Assembly: GCA_030247855.1 (NCBI GenBank)
Contig: JAPDRN010000045.1
Span: forward strand, 62,001 to 126,000
From: Knufia peltigerae
Lineage: Eukaryota; Ascomycota; Eurotiomycetes; Chaetothyriales; Trichomeriaceae
Direction of reading: 5' to 3'
Length of the DNA: 64,000 bases
The position numbers and the translations under genes are program-made. The notes below the pieces were generated by a model that saw only the letters and a list, made by a program, of their open reading frames with translations, was not told where the DNA came from and made no database searches. This document shows, one piece after another, positions 53,827-64,000 of this stretch. Numbering within the stretch: the first letter of the stretch is position 1; each line of letters starts with the position of its first letter.

Positions 53827-56800
53827 ATGAATCCCAACCATTCATACAACTACTCACAGTCATCTCCAGGCCCGCCACAACCTCCCTGGCAAGCTCCTCC
53901 TCGCAAGTCTGGATGGGCAGATCCGAGACTCCAGCCTCAAGCGCCTTTATCGCCACAAAATCCGAACTTCCACGCCTTCGGTCCTCCTCTCCCTCCGCCG
54001 CCTGACCCCGGCCAGCACCCGCCGACGCACTTCGAGACGTCTTCCTGGGGTGTCCCCTACTATCAATCGACAGTATCGCAAAGTCAAGAATCAAGACCAC
54101 CGCTGCCACCCCGTCCACCGAGCGCAACTGGCCGCATAAGTCCGCAGCCTGGACATGCTCCGGCGTTCGGAACCCAACAGCAGCCTCCCATACAAGCTCA
54201 AGCGCAGGCAGCATCACACCAATATGGGACATCATGGGGCGATCCATACCAGTCAGGACAGCCAGCCCAGGACTCTACGCTGTCTGCAGCCGCTCCGGTC
54301 CCTCCGCCTCCTCCACCACGTCCAGCGGCATATCAAGCCGAGATAGAGTCCTACCACAATCGAGTCAATACTCCCCATAATGAATACTCCCACAAGCCTC
54401 CTACACATCATTATGAACCCCAGCAGCAGAACACATGGAATACACCAAATGTCCCTGCGCCTGTGCCGTCTTACTATCCATCTGCACCGGCACCACATCA
54501 GGTTGCAGGGGCCCATGATGGATATCTGGTGTCCCCCATAGAAGCAAGCAATGGTCAATGGAACCATCAAGCGAGGCCTAATCCAGCCCCGATAGCTGGC
54601 AGTAACCAGATCTCCCAACCGCAAGTGTTGGGTTTTGGGGGGCCTTCAGATTGGGAACACTATGAACCTGGAGTCCCCCCGGAACAGACGCCCACCAGTC
54701 CTCATCACCCTCAAGTTGGAGGTCCATCCCAATATCATGCCCCTGTCTCCCCGCCTACGGCGTCTGCAGTACCTCCTACATCCCAGACACCAATGCCTGT
54801 GCCGTCTCCTACACCACCACCGGTGGAGATTGGTATTGCAAGCCCTGTGTCAGCAAGGCGAGGGTCACACCAACAATCGCCAAAGTATCAGGTGGAGTGG
54901 TCTCAACCATCAGAACACGATAGACCTTCATCTGCGAGCGGCCATCGTGTTACTGTCTCTGGACATTCTGATAGCTCGAATAGTTCTGGAAACATTGACA
55001 GTGTCATTCACGCATGGACAACGCCGTTGAGGGTCAAGTCTGGGATGGATCCATCTTCCCGGCCCGAATCGCGGAACTCTGCTGCTTCGCCAGGACCTGG
55101 TAGAGACGAGCGTGTTGCTGATCCATACGCAGACCTGGCACCAGAGTTCAAAGCGTCATTGAAACGATATGCTACTATGTTACGGAAGGAGGCGGCTGCA
55201 GACTCTGATGAAGAGAAGTACGAGATTTTTGAAGCATTTGTGTCGAAAGAGCTGCGTCTGAGGAGCCTTCTATACGGCGTGGAACTCAGAAAAGCCACCA
55301 AAGATGTGACAAAGGCTGCTAATCCTGTTGACATTCAAGCGGCACTGCCCAAACCCATACAGGATCATACAAATCCTACTACGGCGACCGGTTCCGATAT
55401 TTCTGCTCAGCCAGCAAAGACGGCGACAGCGGAAGGCATTGTCATGAAGCCACCACAGGTAAGTGAAGAACGCAAACAGTCTGTTTTTACGACAGCGATT
55501 GCCACTTCAAACCTTGCAGCGTCTTCTCCAGTTGCTTCAGGTGCTGGGGACGACGAAGCATACAGTCCTGGCGGTCGTCCCAAAGTTGGTAAAGCTGCTG
55601 TAGCACCTCCGCCTGTTAGTGCCTCCCATATCTCGGATAACAAGACCGGTGCCCGTGGCAATGCAGCTGAGGAGGAGGCTTATAGTCCTGGCGGTCGCCC
55701 TGTCATCACTGTCCCGTCGAACGGATCAGCAAAGCCTTCAGTCACCATACCGCCACCACAAGACCCAGAACGTCATCTCTATCCTACTGGATTGTTATCC
55801 CCAAGTATCAATGCGCCGATGGTCCTAGAAGACTATGCAATGGCACAGCCGCCCTCCCCTGGGGCCAATGCGCCCATTATGATAGAACCGGCGACATCTC
55901 ATGCTTCACCTAGCCAACCTTCTATAGGACAAAGACCACCCGTTGCGCCTATCAAATTTGAACCTCCCCGTCCCGCGTACACCCCATTTCGATATAGTGC
56001 TGCTACACAGGACGCACCGACAAAGCCAACTCAGCCAGCGGATCAAGCATACTCAAGCTTGCGACACTCGATGGCAGAGTCTGGTCGACTTATGACTCAA
56101 GAGGCATCACTGAAGCCCCCAAGGCCTTCTTCGGCCACCGGCAGGAAAGAGCAAGACGAAGCTTTCATAGGTTTGATCCGGAATCAGAGCATGGCTGTCA
56201 GGCAGAAGACCCCTGGACCGCCCAATGCTCTCAGGCTGGGTGACAACGTAGTAAGGTCTGAAACTCCTGCGTCGATTCGCGTAGGAACTCCTCCCATAGC
56301 AAAGATGGAGGATCCTTTCAAGCGGGCCGTGGTGTCATTGCGAGCTTTACTACCCGAAGAAAATTTCGCCAAGCTCAGTGTGCATTCTAGTGTACAAGAC
56401 CTGAAGACAAAGATCGAGGCCGTGCCTGATAAATTTACCTTCATCCACGAGACTGTCGTCAAATGGGACCGAACAAACCGCGAGGTGCGAAGACAACAAG
56501 ATGCCGAGCGAAGGGCTCGGCAAGAAGAGTCAGAAGCGCACATTGATGCCCTATTCAACGACAATGAGATTGGCTATGCTGATATAGGGGATTTGGAGGC
56601 CGAGTTCAAACTTGCTGAAGCCGAGCGACGCTATCGCGAAAATCAAGAAGAGCTCGAGTCCTTTACAGCTCAGGTCTACACCCCCGTGACTGAAAGGCTT
56701 CGAAAAGAAATTCAAGAGTTGAGCCAGGCGTATGCGACAGCAATGGACCTCTTGGCTGGAAACAGTGAGCCGGCCAGTCAGTGTTTCAAAGCGCGAGGCG

Positions 56801-57579
56801 GGAAAGCAAAGATGGCCGAGGTTATGGCTTGTGTTCTCACTCTCTTCAACAAAATTGAGATTAGGCATCGCAAAATGGCCGAAGCAGACGTGGAACGGGA
56901 AAGACGACGCAAACACTTGGAGCTCACCGTTCTCTATACAAATAACGACAAAGACGGTATGAAGAAGCTGGAGCAAGAATTCGCCGCTGCAGAAAAGGCT
57001 CAAGTATTACACGAAGCTCGAGCCAAGGACGACAGAGCGAACAAGCTGATGGACGCATTCGATCGAGCCACCGTCCGCGGACTAGGAGACAACCAAACGT
57101 TCATTGATGATGTCCTCGTCAAGGTACAAAATCTCAAGCAGGAGATTGCTCCCGGTGGACAGGCGGTCAAAGAGAAGCTCTACGAACCATCTGGAGCTCG
57201 CGACACATTGTCATTGATCCAAGACGCCGTGGATCTTATCATGACTGACTCACGCAAACTACTGGCATTATCGAACGAAGCGGATGTGCTCTTGAACGAC
57301 GCAGATTTTGGAGTTTCTGTTGCAGAGGCCAGCGTCAGCAACGCCGGAAAGGAAACATATGCGAGCCTCGAAAACGAAAAGGCCAAAGAAGATGGTAAGT
57401 TGGTGGAAGAAGTGAACAGTCGCATTGCCAGCGTGGTAAGAGGACCACAACATGCTCTCGACATCCTTCACGGAATGATTGATGAACTTGGGGATGACCC
57501 AGAGCATCAAGATCGGATCAAAAAGGCTCTAGAGGCAGCCAAGCAGCGCAACGCTCTGAACGACCCATCACGAACATGA
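53827..57579 (+). CDS. large proline-rich and coiled-coil protein, conserved in fungi
   Basis: Single frame of 1250 aa. Residues 1 to ~390 are Pro/Gln/Ser-rich and disordered (PPQPPWQAPPRKSGWADPRL). Then a short helical module DSDEEKYEIFEAFVSKELRL (about residues 445-490). Twice it has the motif EAYSPGGRP (about 580 and 620). From about residue 840 to the end there are long charged helices with clear coiled-coil character (EFKLAEAERRYRENQEELES; ADVERERRRKHLE; DFGVSVAEASVSNAGKETY). It looks like a fungal conserved protein of unknown function. No catalytic motif. The end ..EHQDRIKKALEAAKQRNAL is a helical tail. Confidence 0.85.
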   Translation: MNPNHSYNYSQSSPGPPQPPWQAPPRKSGWADPRLQPQAPLSPQNPNFHAFGPPLPPPPDPGQHPPTHFETSSWGVPYYQSTVSQSQESRPPLPPRPPSATGRISPQPGHAPAFGTQQQPPIQAQAQAASHQYGTSWGDPYQSGQPAQDSTLSAAAPVPPPPPPRPAAYQAEIESYHNRVNTPHNEYSHKPPTHHYEPQQQNTWNTPNVPAPVPSYYPSAPAPHQVAGAHDGYLVSPIEASNGQWNHQARPNPAPIAGSNQISQPQVLGFGGPSDWEHYEPGVPPEQTPTSPHHPQVGGPSQYHAPVSPPTASAVPPTSQTPMPVPSPTPPPVEIGIASPVSARRGSHQQSPKYQVEWSQPSEHDRPSSASGHRVTVSGHSDSSNSSGNIDSVIHAWTTPLRVKSGMDPSSRPESRNSAASPGPGRDERVADPYADLAPEFKASLKRYATMLRKEAAADSDEEKYEIFEAFVSKELRLRSLLYGVELRKATKDVTKAANPVDIQAALPKPIQDHTNPTTATGSDISAQPAKTATAEGIVMKPPQVSEERKQSVFTTAIATSNLAASSPVASGAGDDEAYSPGGRPKVGKAAVAPPPVSASHISDNKTGARGNAAEEEAYSPGGRPVITVPSNGSAKPSVTIPPPQDPERHLYPTGLLSPSINAPMVLEDYAMAQPPSPGANAPIMIEPATSHASPSQPSIGQRPPVAPIKFEPPRPAYTPFRYSAATQDAPTKPTQPADQAYSSLRHSMAESGRLMTQEASLKPPRPSSATGRKEQDEAFIGLIRNQSMAVRQKTPGPPNALRLGDNVVRSETPASIRVGTPPIAKMEDPFKRAVVSLRALLPEENFAKLSVHSSVQDLKTKIEAVPDKFTFIHETVVKWDRTNREVRRQQDAERRARQEESEAHIDALFNDNEIGYADIGDLEAEFKLAEAERRYRENQEELESFTAQVYTPVTERLRKEIQELSQAYATAMDLLAGNSEPASQCFKARGGKAKMAEVMACVLTLFNKIEIRHRKMAEADVERERRRKHLELTVLYTNNDKDGMKKLEQEFAAAEKAQVLHEARAKDDRANKLMDAFDRATVRGLGDNQTFIDDVLVKVQNLKQEIAPGGQAVKEKLYEPSGARDTLSLIQDAVDLIMTDSRKLLALSNEADVLLNDADFGVSVAEASVSNAGKETYASLENEKAKEDGKLVEEVNSRIASVVRGPQHALDILHGMIDELGDDPEHQDRIKKALEAAKQRNALNDPSRT

Positions 57580-60500
57580 GTTTGACTCCCCCACCCGGGG
57601 CAATTTAGCCATTTATATCCGTGTCTAACCTATCTATATACTGTCTACTATCTTGGAAAGACAACTTGCAGCATATATAATAACGAGCGATTTCACATGA
57701 ATACAGTTCCTGGTACTAAGATCAGGCGAGCGTGGAAGTCACGGAAGAGATCTGAAAGTTGAGGCGCAGGCGGCTCTGGGCCGCACGTTATCATGATACA
57801 GTAAAATAGTGTTTTTGATGGTGCTGCATTTCCTGCTGCAAACCCTGCAGCCCGTTCAAGGATGTTCCTGGCAGACCTCGCGGAGAGGGGGGATTGTTTT
57901 CCGCCACGGCGTGGCGTAGTTGGACCATAATTCAGGTTTTGGCGACATGTTTCAAAACGTCATTCGAGCGATTCAGAGCCATGATTTGTCGAGACGAGCG
58001 AACCTCCACCATCCCAGAGTTTCGCATGACACGCTGCAAAATGCACGGAGTACGGGTACGAGTACGGAGGCATATGTACTGTACAGTGAATCCTCCGAAC
58101 TAAGACCAGGCTATGGTCATACAGTCTGAGACACTGTGAGGGACTCGAATTTGAGAGAGCGTAGTAGGTCCCTACACTTAACGAGGCTTGTTTAGACGGC
58201 GGCAGAAGGTCTCAGGAGCCCCACGGGCGGCGCAAGACAAAAGGCTGACGTCGACCTGAGTCCTCGACAGCCTCATCTCTTCAATTGACCTGAACAAAAA
58301 ATTGATTCAGGCACTTTTCTGCTGCCATCGACGAATGACACACTGCGACGGGCTAACGGAAGGTTCGTGACATGCATCTTTGTTGGACGGATCCTGATTG
58401 CCATCCACACGTGACGTCGTCAAGGCTCTTGATCCTGTTGAGAAGGGGAGGGAGGCATTAGTGTGAGGCATGAGTGACGAACACAACGAATGGGTCATGC
58501 AGGTTGTCAGAGACACGACCAAATAAGTCTTCGGCTAGGAGGGTGCTGTAGATCAGAGAAATGGACGAGAGATCGGGATATTCGTGAGACAGGTGGATTG
58601 GCAGTTGAAGAGACCAGGGGCAAAAAAACCATTATTGGGGAGAAGCATGTCAGCCACAAGGGAACCAAGGAGGCGAAGATGCCAGGGTCGTTGGTGTTGT
58701 TGGACGATGGCCGGGGTATGAGTCTTTTGTTCGTACGGGGCTGAAATGACCCGTTCCTCTCCGGGCGCCTGTTGGACGGGATGAGGGCAGGTGGTGGCTT
58801 GTGAAGGACGAAACGCCACACGACCGACAGTTATGTTGAAAGTGTAGATGAAGTGACCCAAAAGAGAAGGGGGATTGACGAATCCGGCCGATCTAAATTC
58901 AGATGGCAAAAAAACAACATCCAAGGGTCGAAGTGACGTACGAAAGCGCGCTATACGGAGCAATAACTTTGGGCGGTGATGAGAATCTGGATCGCGCTGG
59001 GCGCTAGTCAATGTGTACCAGCCACCGATGACACTGGATGAGGATCGAGAAAACGAGATGAGGGGGAAAGAATACGATGGTGATGAATATGATGAGCAGA
59101 TGATGATGATGATGGCTACAGAGTACTAAACTAGACATACGGAGTCAAGCTTGGAGAGATACTGTTACGACAAGACTGTACTTGTAGAAGTGGAAATTCT
59201 GTAGGTGAGTATGTACAGTATAGAGCGATCTCAGATCTGGGGTACTGTACCTAGTAGGTAGGTACAATAGGTACTGTATGGACCACAGTTCGCTCTAAAA
59301 CCATGCCTAACTTGGGCATCGGTGCCTGGGTTTGGCTACAGTAGAGTACATATACTAGGTACCTATTTAGTCGGAGTTGACAGCACGGAGGATATTGCAG
59401 TAGACTACAAATACACAATAATAACAATAATCCAAAGTCCGACAGATGCAGATGCCTGCGTATTGGGTCTTCCCGTCGTGCCCGTAACTGACGCCCGCAG
59501 CTTTCACTGTCTGAACCTGCAGCGGGCTCTGGGCCGATGCGAAGAGTGTGGTGATTGGCAGGGAAGGCGGCACGACAGCATCATAGCTGCTCCGTACTGC
59601 GTTATGGCGCCTAAAGTCATTGGATCGGTCACTAATTTACTAGGCAAGATGATCAGCCTAGGGGCCCTTTTTTTACACTGCCACAATTGATCCCCGTAAG
59701 CCTACCTTATTACTCGTACCTAACGCTAACGAATGCCCACACACGCCAGGTGCAGCTCCCCTCCCTACGCCCACCAAACATCATCGTCGCTGTCCCTCTT
59801 CTGCCATTTTCATCAGCACCACTCGCACGAAGAGCTACAGACCATCGTTGCTCTCCTCAATCGTCATCGGCACACCCAGAGGGAACCTCGCTTCGAGGAA
59901 TTCTTAATTTTTCTGTTGACCTCTGCCGACAGCAATCGTTGAGCCCAAAGAAAAAGCCATTCAAATCTTCTTCTTGTCATCGTGCTGTCATTATTGTCAC
60001 TCCTCCCTTCCACGCGCCCGTTACGAGTACCACCAACGGAACTACCCAAAAACAGCCGGGCCCTGGTACGCCATCACTAGCCCACCAACCTCAAGCTGAT
60101 CCCTGCCCGCTCACGCTGGGTCCTCCGCACATCCCAAACACTGGCTCGCGGGCTACAGTGGCTGCAGGTGGCTCAAAAATCCTTCTGACGCCACTTTCTT
60201 TTTCCCTCTTTTCACATCCTCCCGTCCAACCCTACGAGTACGATTCTTGCGAGGCAACCAGGTGCCACTCGGGACGGAAAAGCAGAAAGAGGGTCACATC
60301 GAAACAAGAACAAGCTGGAACAGGAACCGACGGCGAGGAAGCTGTGGCTCGTTGCTGGCCTTTCGTTTCTTTCTGTCCCATCCACCCTCAAGCCTCTTCT
60401 GGCTGGTTTCTCAACAGCCGCAAGCCACTTGACAACAATAGACTCCACCGCAACCCATTATATCCACGCCAGGGCGCTGGGTCCTGGCCCAATCGATAGC

Positions 60501-61703
60501 CTGAGCCTTGCAATCGTCACCTCTTCACCCATCAATTCATCATCCCCATCCATCCATCGACTTTGTGCTTCACTGCCTAGGCTTGGAAGGGCTCGCCCTG
60601 TCTTGTCCACAATTGTACACTTGAAGAGAACGGACACTTTCTGCGGTTTAGAAAGCACCGTCACAGACCACCTCATACCACTCTTCTTCCGCTTCATCAA
60701 CCGTCTACTTCAGCCTTCTCGCCAAACCAAGCTCTACGCCTCAGCGCCACAGTCCAATCCCAACTGGGTTGTTGTCAAGCTTTCTTCAACAAATCGCGCG
60801 TCATTTCAACGGGGACGCTTTTGACGGCTAACGGGTATCCTCACACTCCTCGCCTGGCCTGTCTCCGTCTATTCTTGCCTGCCCACCTCTAATCGACTCG
60901 AACCTCGCTTTTGACCACCCCCAAAACTATTTGCTGGCTTCGCTGCTGGCTGGTTTCGACTCTTCCTCCTCCTCTACCAACACTTACCTCGCCTTCCTCT
61001 CCTCGCGTGCGCACGACAATTGTGCTGCGACAACTTCGTCCGGAGAATCATTCTCTTTGTTGATCTATCCCCCACACCGGCCGACGTATATTCGGTCCAG
61101 CCTCATTCGCTACTTGCGCCAACCGCGAATATTCCTTACTCTCTGCCTACCTAGTCTCAGCCCACCTTCTCCTTGCATCCCTGCGTCAACACCTTCGTTA
61201 GCAAACATCGTATCGAAGCTGTGCTTTGGACACACAAGATTGCCCTCTCGAAAGCGTCATCAACCTTTGACCGTTGTTCGCTTCTACTGCGACTCAGCCT
61301 GCCTGTATTCGAACTGCGAATCTCCTCTACCAAATTCCGCCTCAGTCGCATAACATGCTGTGTATCGTCGCTCACTTCGATTCCAAGAGATAGGACTTCA
61401 AATACACATCAGTGCCGGCGCATCACCTCTGCAGTTGAGGTTCAGCAACAACTCTGAACCTGTTGCGTCGGGAAAGACATTGGCCAAGATAATCGTCGCT
61501 TGTCCACGATCTGCGCGCCTGGACACATGTCCGCACTAGGTACGCTGCCACATTACATGCAAATGCCCTTCCCGTGTCAGATCAGGATCTCCATTACCCC
61601 TCCGTGGTTCTCGTCCGTCGCGCACGCGGCCTTTTACCTGTTCTGTCTTCGCTGACGTTTTACCACCCAGACCGGAACGGCTCTGTCGAGACAATTCCTG
61701 TTT
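57580..61703. promoter_or_regulatory. 4.1-kb gene-free region and long leader of the C2H2 regulator
   Basis: No coding frame with family motifs. The left part (about 57800-59400) has TACGGAG- and GTACCTAG-like palindromes and a GAT microsatellite (about 59098-59112). The right part (about 59700-61690) is strongly C/T-rich on the plus strand with several short ATG frames; the longest open frame, 59687-60499, is low-complexity. This fits a long 5' leader with upstream ORFs, common for fungal developmental regulators. CGGGTAT occurs at 60834. Confidence 0.5.
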
Positions 61704-63608
61704 ATGGCCGAGTCCAACATTGATCCGCAAGTAGCCCAGGAGGGTTCATCGCCGGCCTCCCCTACTTTCATTAAACCTATTAGTCCTGCTCAACAACAAG
61801 TCAAGCTTAGAGCCAGTGGGCCCGACGATTTTGAGGACTCGACACGATCTCTAAAGAGGCGCAAGCTCGACACTCCTCAGTTGACCGCAGCGGCCGCCTT
61901 CGCTGAAGCGAGGCAAAAACTCTCAAGATCGACATCTCCAGCTAGTACGGGCACCAGCCCGAACCCTTCACAACAGGCTTTCAGCGCCCTCATGGGCGCG
62001 AATTCCAATCTGACGAGCAAGGCTCTGCAGTCTACTACGGACAATGTCACTGATCCCACGACTACAGTCAGCGAACCTCTAGCCGAGGTTGCTGAAAGTA
62101 TCCAGCAGGCTTCTGCGCTTGCTGTTGACCCCTCTGCAACTGGTAATGGTCATGCGGAGCAGACCAGCCCGACCAGCATGTCCAGTATAGGGACTCTCGA
62201 GAGCGTACCCGGTGTTTCGGGCATTACGACTACCGTCGGGAGCCCGTTACCGATCGAGCAAACAGTTGGACAGGTCGTGAATGCCATGGAAGCGGGCTCT
62301 ACCTCGCCTGGCGATGGGTTCAAGGGCTCTTCGTACCCGACCCCTGGCTTGCAATTGCCGCCGAATGAAGGCGCTAGACGAGGGATGAGCTTGCCTCAAT
62401 CCACCTCACGACCAGGTACAAGATCTCCCTCCAGCAAAAAACATAGATGCCCCTATTGTGCCACCGAGTTCACCCGTCACCACAATCTAAAGAGCCATCT
62501 GTTAACACATAGTCAAGAAAAGCCATATGTATGCTCCACTTGTCAGTCGAGATTCCGACGATTACATGATCTCAAAAGACATACCAAGTTACATACCGGC
62601 GAACGACCTCATATTTGCCCCAAGTGTGGTCGCAAATTTGCTCGGGGCGATGCTCTGGCACGCCATAACAAAGGCCCTGGAGGTTGTGCCGGCCGGAGAG
62701 CTAGCATGGGTAGTTATGGTGGAGATGACGACGCCGAAGGCGACGAGTCCATGGAAGGTGTAGTATATGGTGAACCTGAAGTCATAGATGATGAAGCGGG
62801 CAACGATAAGACTCCGCGAATTCGTCGTCAAGCTCCTTCAGGAGACGATGCTGTGGACGACGCGGAACCGACCTCGCGATTCCCCAGCACATATCCTCCT
62901 ATCCAAGGTCGGCCCCCTGGGGGACTTGCGGGTGGCGGTTATCAACCTCGTGGCGCTTTCGGCCCGGCCGCGGCTGGGTCCGGGAACGCTGCTGTGCCGC
63001 CTGGTGTGCCGCCTCCATTTCCGCAAGTATCGGGGTCGTCCTCGGGATCAAGAGCCTCGATACCTAACGCTGTATACGCGCAAAACCCGATGACGGAGAG
63101 TCCGAAGCCTCTTTCGCCTGGACAGGTTCACAGAGCATCTTTGACGGGCTCGGCAGATAGTAGTTTGAACCGCAATCGGTCTCCTAGCACTACGAGTCAC
63201 TATCCACCAGGATCATTTGGTCGAACCAGTGGTACGGGCTCGTCGCTTGGTCTGCCGTCCGGAGCCCCCCAACTACCTCCCCCGAATGTGGTCAACCCGG
63301 TGGATTCCAGGTATACCTTACCTAGTCAAGGTGGTCCGGCCCATCCGCCCACACAGCCTTCCGGGCCTCCCACACACATGAGCGGTAGTGGACCACTATC
63401 ATCTCACAGCAATAGTCTCTCTTCTGGCCATGCACATTCAGCCCATGGCAGTGGAGAGACTGCCAACATGTTTGCCGACAAAGATAGAATCTGGGCATAT
63501 GTGAACAGTCTTGAACAAAGGATGAATTCGATGCAACAGGAGATTGAGAGCCTGAAGCATCAAATTACCATTGCCACACAAGGAACACAACAGCACCAAA
63601 GAATGTGA
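61704..63608 (+). CDS. C2H2 zinc-finger transcription factor
   Basis: Single exon, 634 aa. Three tandem fingers at about residues 247-325: HRCPYCATEFTRHHNLKSHL, YVCSTCQSRFRRLHDLKRHT and HICPKCGRKFARGDALARHN (the last ends GPGGC, so its last ligand is likely Cys). Linkers are SQEKP and TGERP. The N-terminal 240 residues are Ser/Thr/Pro-rich with an SLKRRKLDTP basic patch (possible nuclear localisation signal). An acidic patch follows the fingers, then a Pro/Ser-rich stretch and a C-terminal leucine-type coiled coil (DRIWAYVNSLEQRMNSMQQE). It is probably a DNA-binding regulator acting as a dimer. Target unknown. Confidence 0.93.
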   Translation: MAESNIDPQVAQEGSSPASPTFIKPISPAQQQVKLRASGPDDFEDSTRSLKRRKLDTPQLTAAAAFAEARQKLSRSTSPASTGTSPNPSQQAFSALMGANSNLTSKALQSTTDNVTDPTTTVSEPLAEVAESIQQASALAVDPSATGNGHAEQTSPTSMSSIGTLESVPGVSGITTTVGSPLPIEQTVGQVVNAMEAGSTSPGDGFKGSSYPTPGLQLPPNEGARRGMSLPQSTSRPGTRSPSSKKHRCPYCATEFTRHHNLKSHLLTHSQEKPYVCSTCQSRFRRLHDLKRHTKLHTGERPHICPKCGRKFARGDALARHNKGPGGCAGRRASMGSYGGDDDAEGDESMEGVVYGEPEVIDDEAGNDKTPRIRRQAPSGDDAVDDAEPTSRFPSTYPPIQGRPPGGLAGGGYQPRGAFGPAAAGSGNAAVPPGVPPPFPQVSGSSSGSRASIPNAVYAQNPMTESPKPLSPGQVHRASLTGSADSSLNRNRSPSTTSHYPPGSFGRTSGTGSSLGLPSGAPQLPPPNVVNPVDSRYTLPSQGGPAHPPTQPSGPPTHMSGSGPLSSHSNSLSSGHAHSAHGSGETANMFADKDRIWAYVNSLEQRMNSMQQEIESLKHQITIATQGTQQHQRM

Positions 63609-64000
63609 AAGAAAAGGATGCATACAAACACAAAAATCTTCAGCAACAACGAGAACTCCGATATCAGACGACTTTCAGCAGCGATCACGAAGAAGTGCAA
63701 GAACAAGAATTAAGACGCCATGTCTCACACAGATGACACGAGATACGTGGAGCGTTGAGCCCAAAAAAGGGACCATCCCAAAATGCATTGACAGGAGCAA
63801 TGAATTTTTTTTCCTTTATTTCAATTCATGCGTATCGCACGACTATATTCATAGATACCCCATTGAGTTTTGATCTTTTTCCTTTCTCCATCATAAGGTC
63901 TTTGCGTTTTCGCTTAGCAGGGAAAACAGAGCACCAGGGAGGCATGTTGGGTTGTACGAGTTCCAGGCGTTGGCCAAGGGAAAGAAGGGATGAAAAGATG
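63609..64000. other. 3' region of C2H2 gene, no gene
   Basis: Poly-T/pyrimidine stretch at about 63804-63830. Window ends in non-coding sequence. Confidence 0.5.

Noticed and set aside
58553..59011. 152-codon minus-strand frame in the gene-free tract
   Set aside because: No recognisable motif or splice partner.
59687..60499. 270-codon Pro/Ser-rich frame upstream of the C2H2 gene
   Set aside because: Low-complexity translation of a C/T-rich leader, no motif, not conserved-looking.

Overview
The window looks like nuclear DNA of a filamentous ascomycete (Pezizomycotina; a Eurotiomycetes or black-yeast-like fungus is my guess, not shown). The grounds are many short GT-AG introns of about 47-103 bases with CTAAC/CTGAC branch sites, fungal-only families (DUF7053, DUF7587, Zn2Cys6 regulators, a HET-type remnant) and compact genes on both strands. 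I rebuilt exon structures by hand from reading frame, splice sites and family motifs. I saw no tRNA, rRNA, CRISPR array or intact transposon.

Left block (1-17.5 kb): an MFS monocarboxylate-type transporter cut by the window edge, an SDR oxidoreductase and a short DUF1115-like gene. Housekeeping genes follow: proteasome ATPase Rpt4, enolase, eIF3j, the geranylgeranyltransferase-I beta subunit, a DUF7053 protein and a CAMK-like kinase.

Middle block (about 17.9-40.3 kb) has an accessory character. It starts with the C-terminal remnant of a HET-type protein. Next come a divergent pair (OPT oligopeptide transporter and an intronless PuuD-like gamma-glutamyl hydrolase), an APC-type GABA/amine permease, a Zn2Cys6 regulator, a flavin amine oxidase, a class I glutamine amidotransferase/gamma-glutamyl peptidase-like enzyme, an AAT-type amino-acid permease and a second Zn2Cys6 regulator. 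The block ends with a DUF7587 gene. Together the genes read as a peptide/amine/gamma-glutamyl nitrogen-scavenging cluster. Four intergenic regions of the cluster carry repeated TAYCCG elements, often 12 bp apart, and the OPT/PuuD promoter carries a different set of spaced TCGGA direct repeats. This is the most interesting system in the window.

Right block (41-64 kb) is again mostly conserved genes: a 2OG-Fe(II) oxygenase-like protein, molybdenum cofactor sulfurase, a broken small coding region, a MARVEL membrane protein, a DUF202 protein, an unknown 270-aa protein, a zinc alcohol dehydrogenase, a 1250-aa proline-rich/coiled-coil protein, and a C2H2 zinc-finger regulator with a long pyrimidine-rich leader. 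Intergenic DNA throughout carries many short palindromic elements related to TACGGAGTA and TACCTAGGTA.
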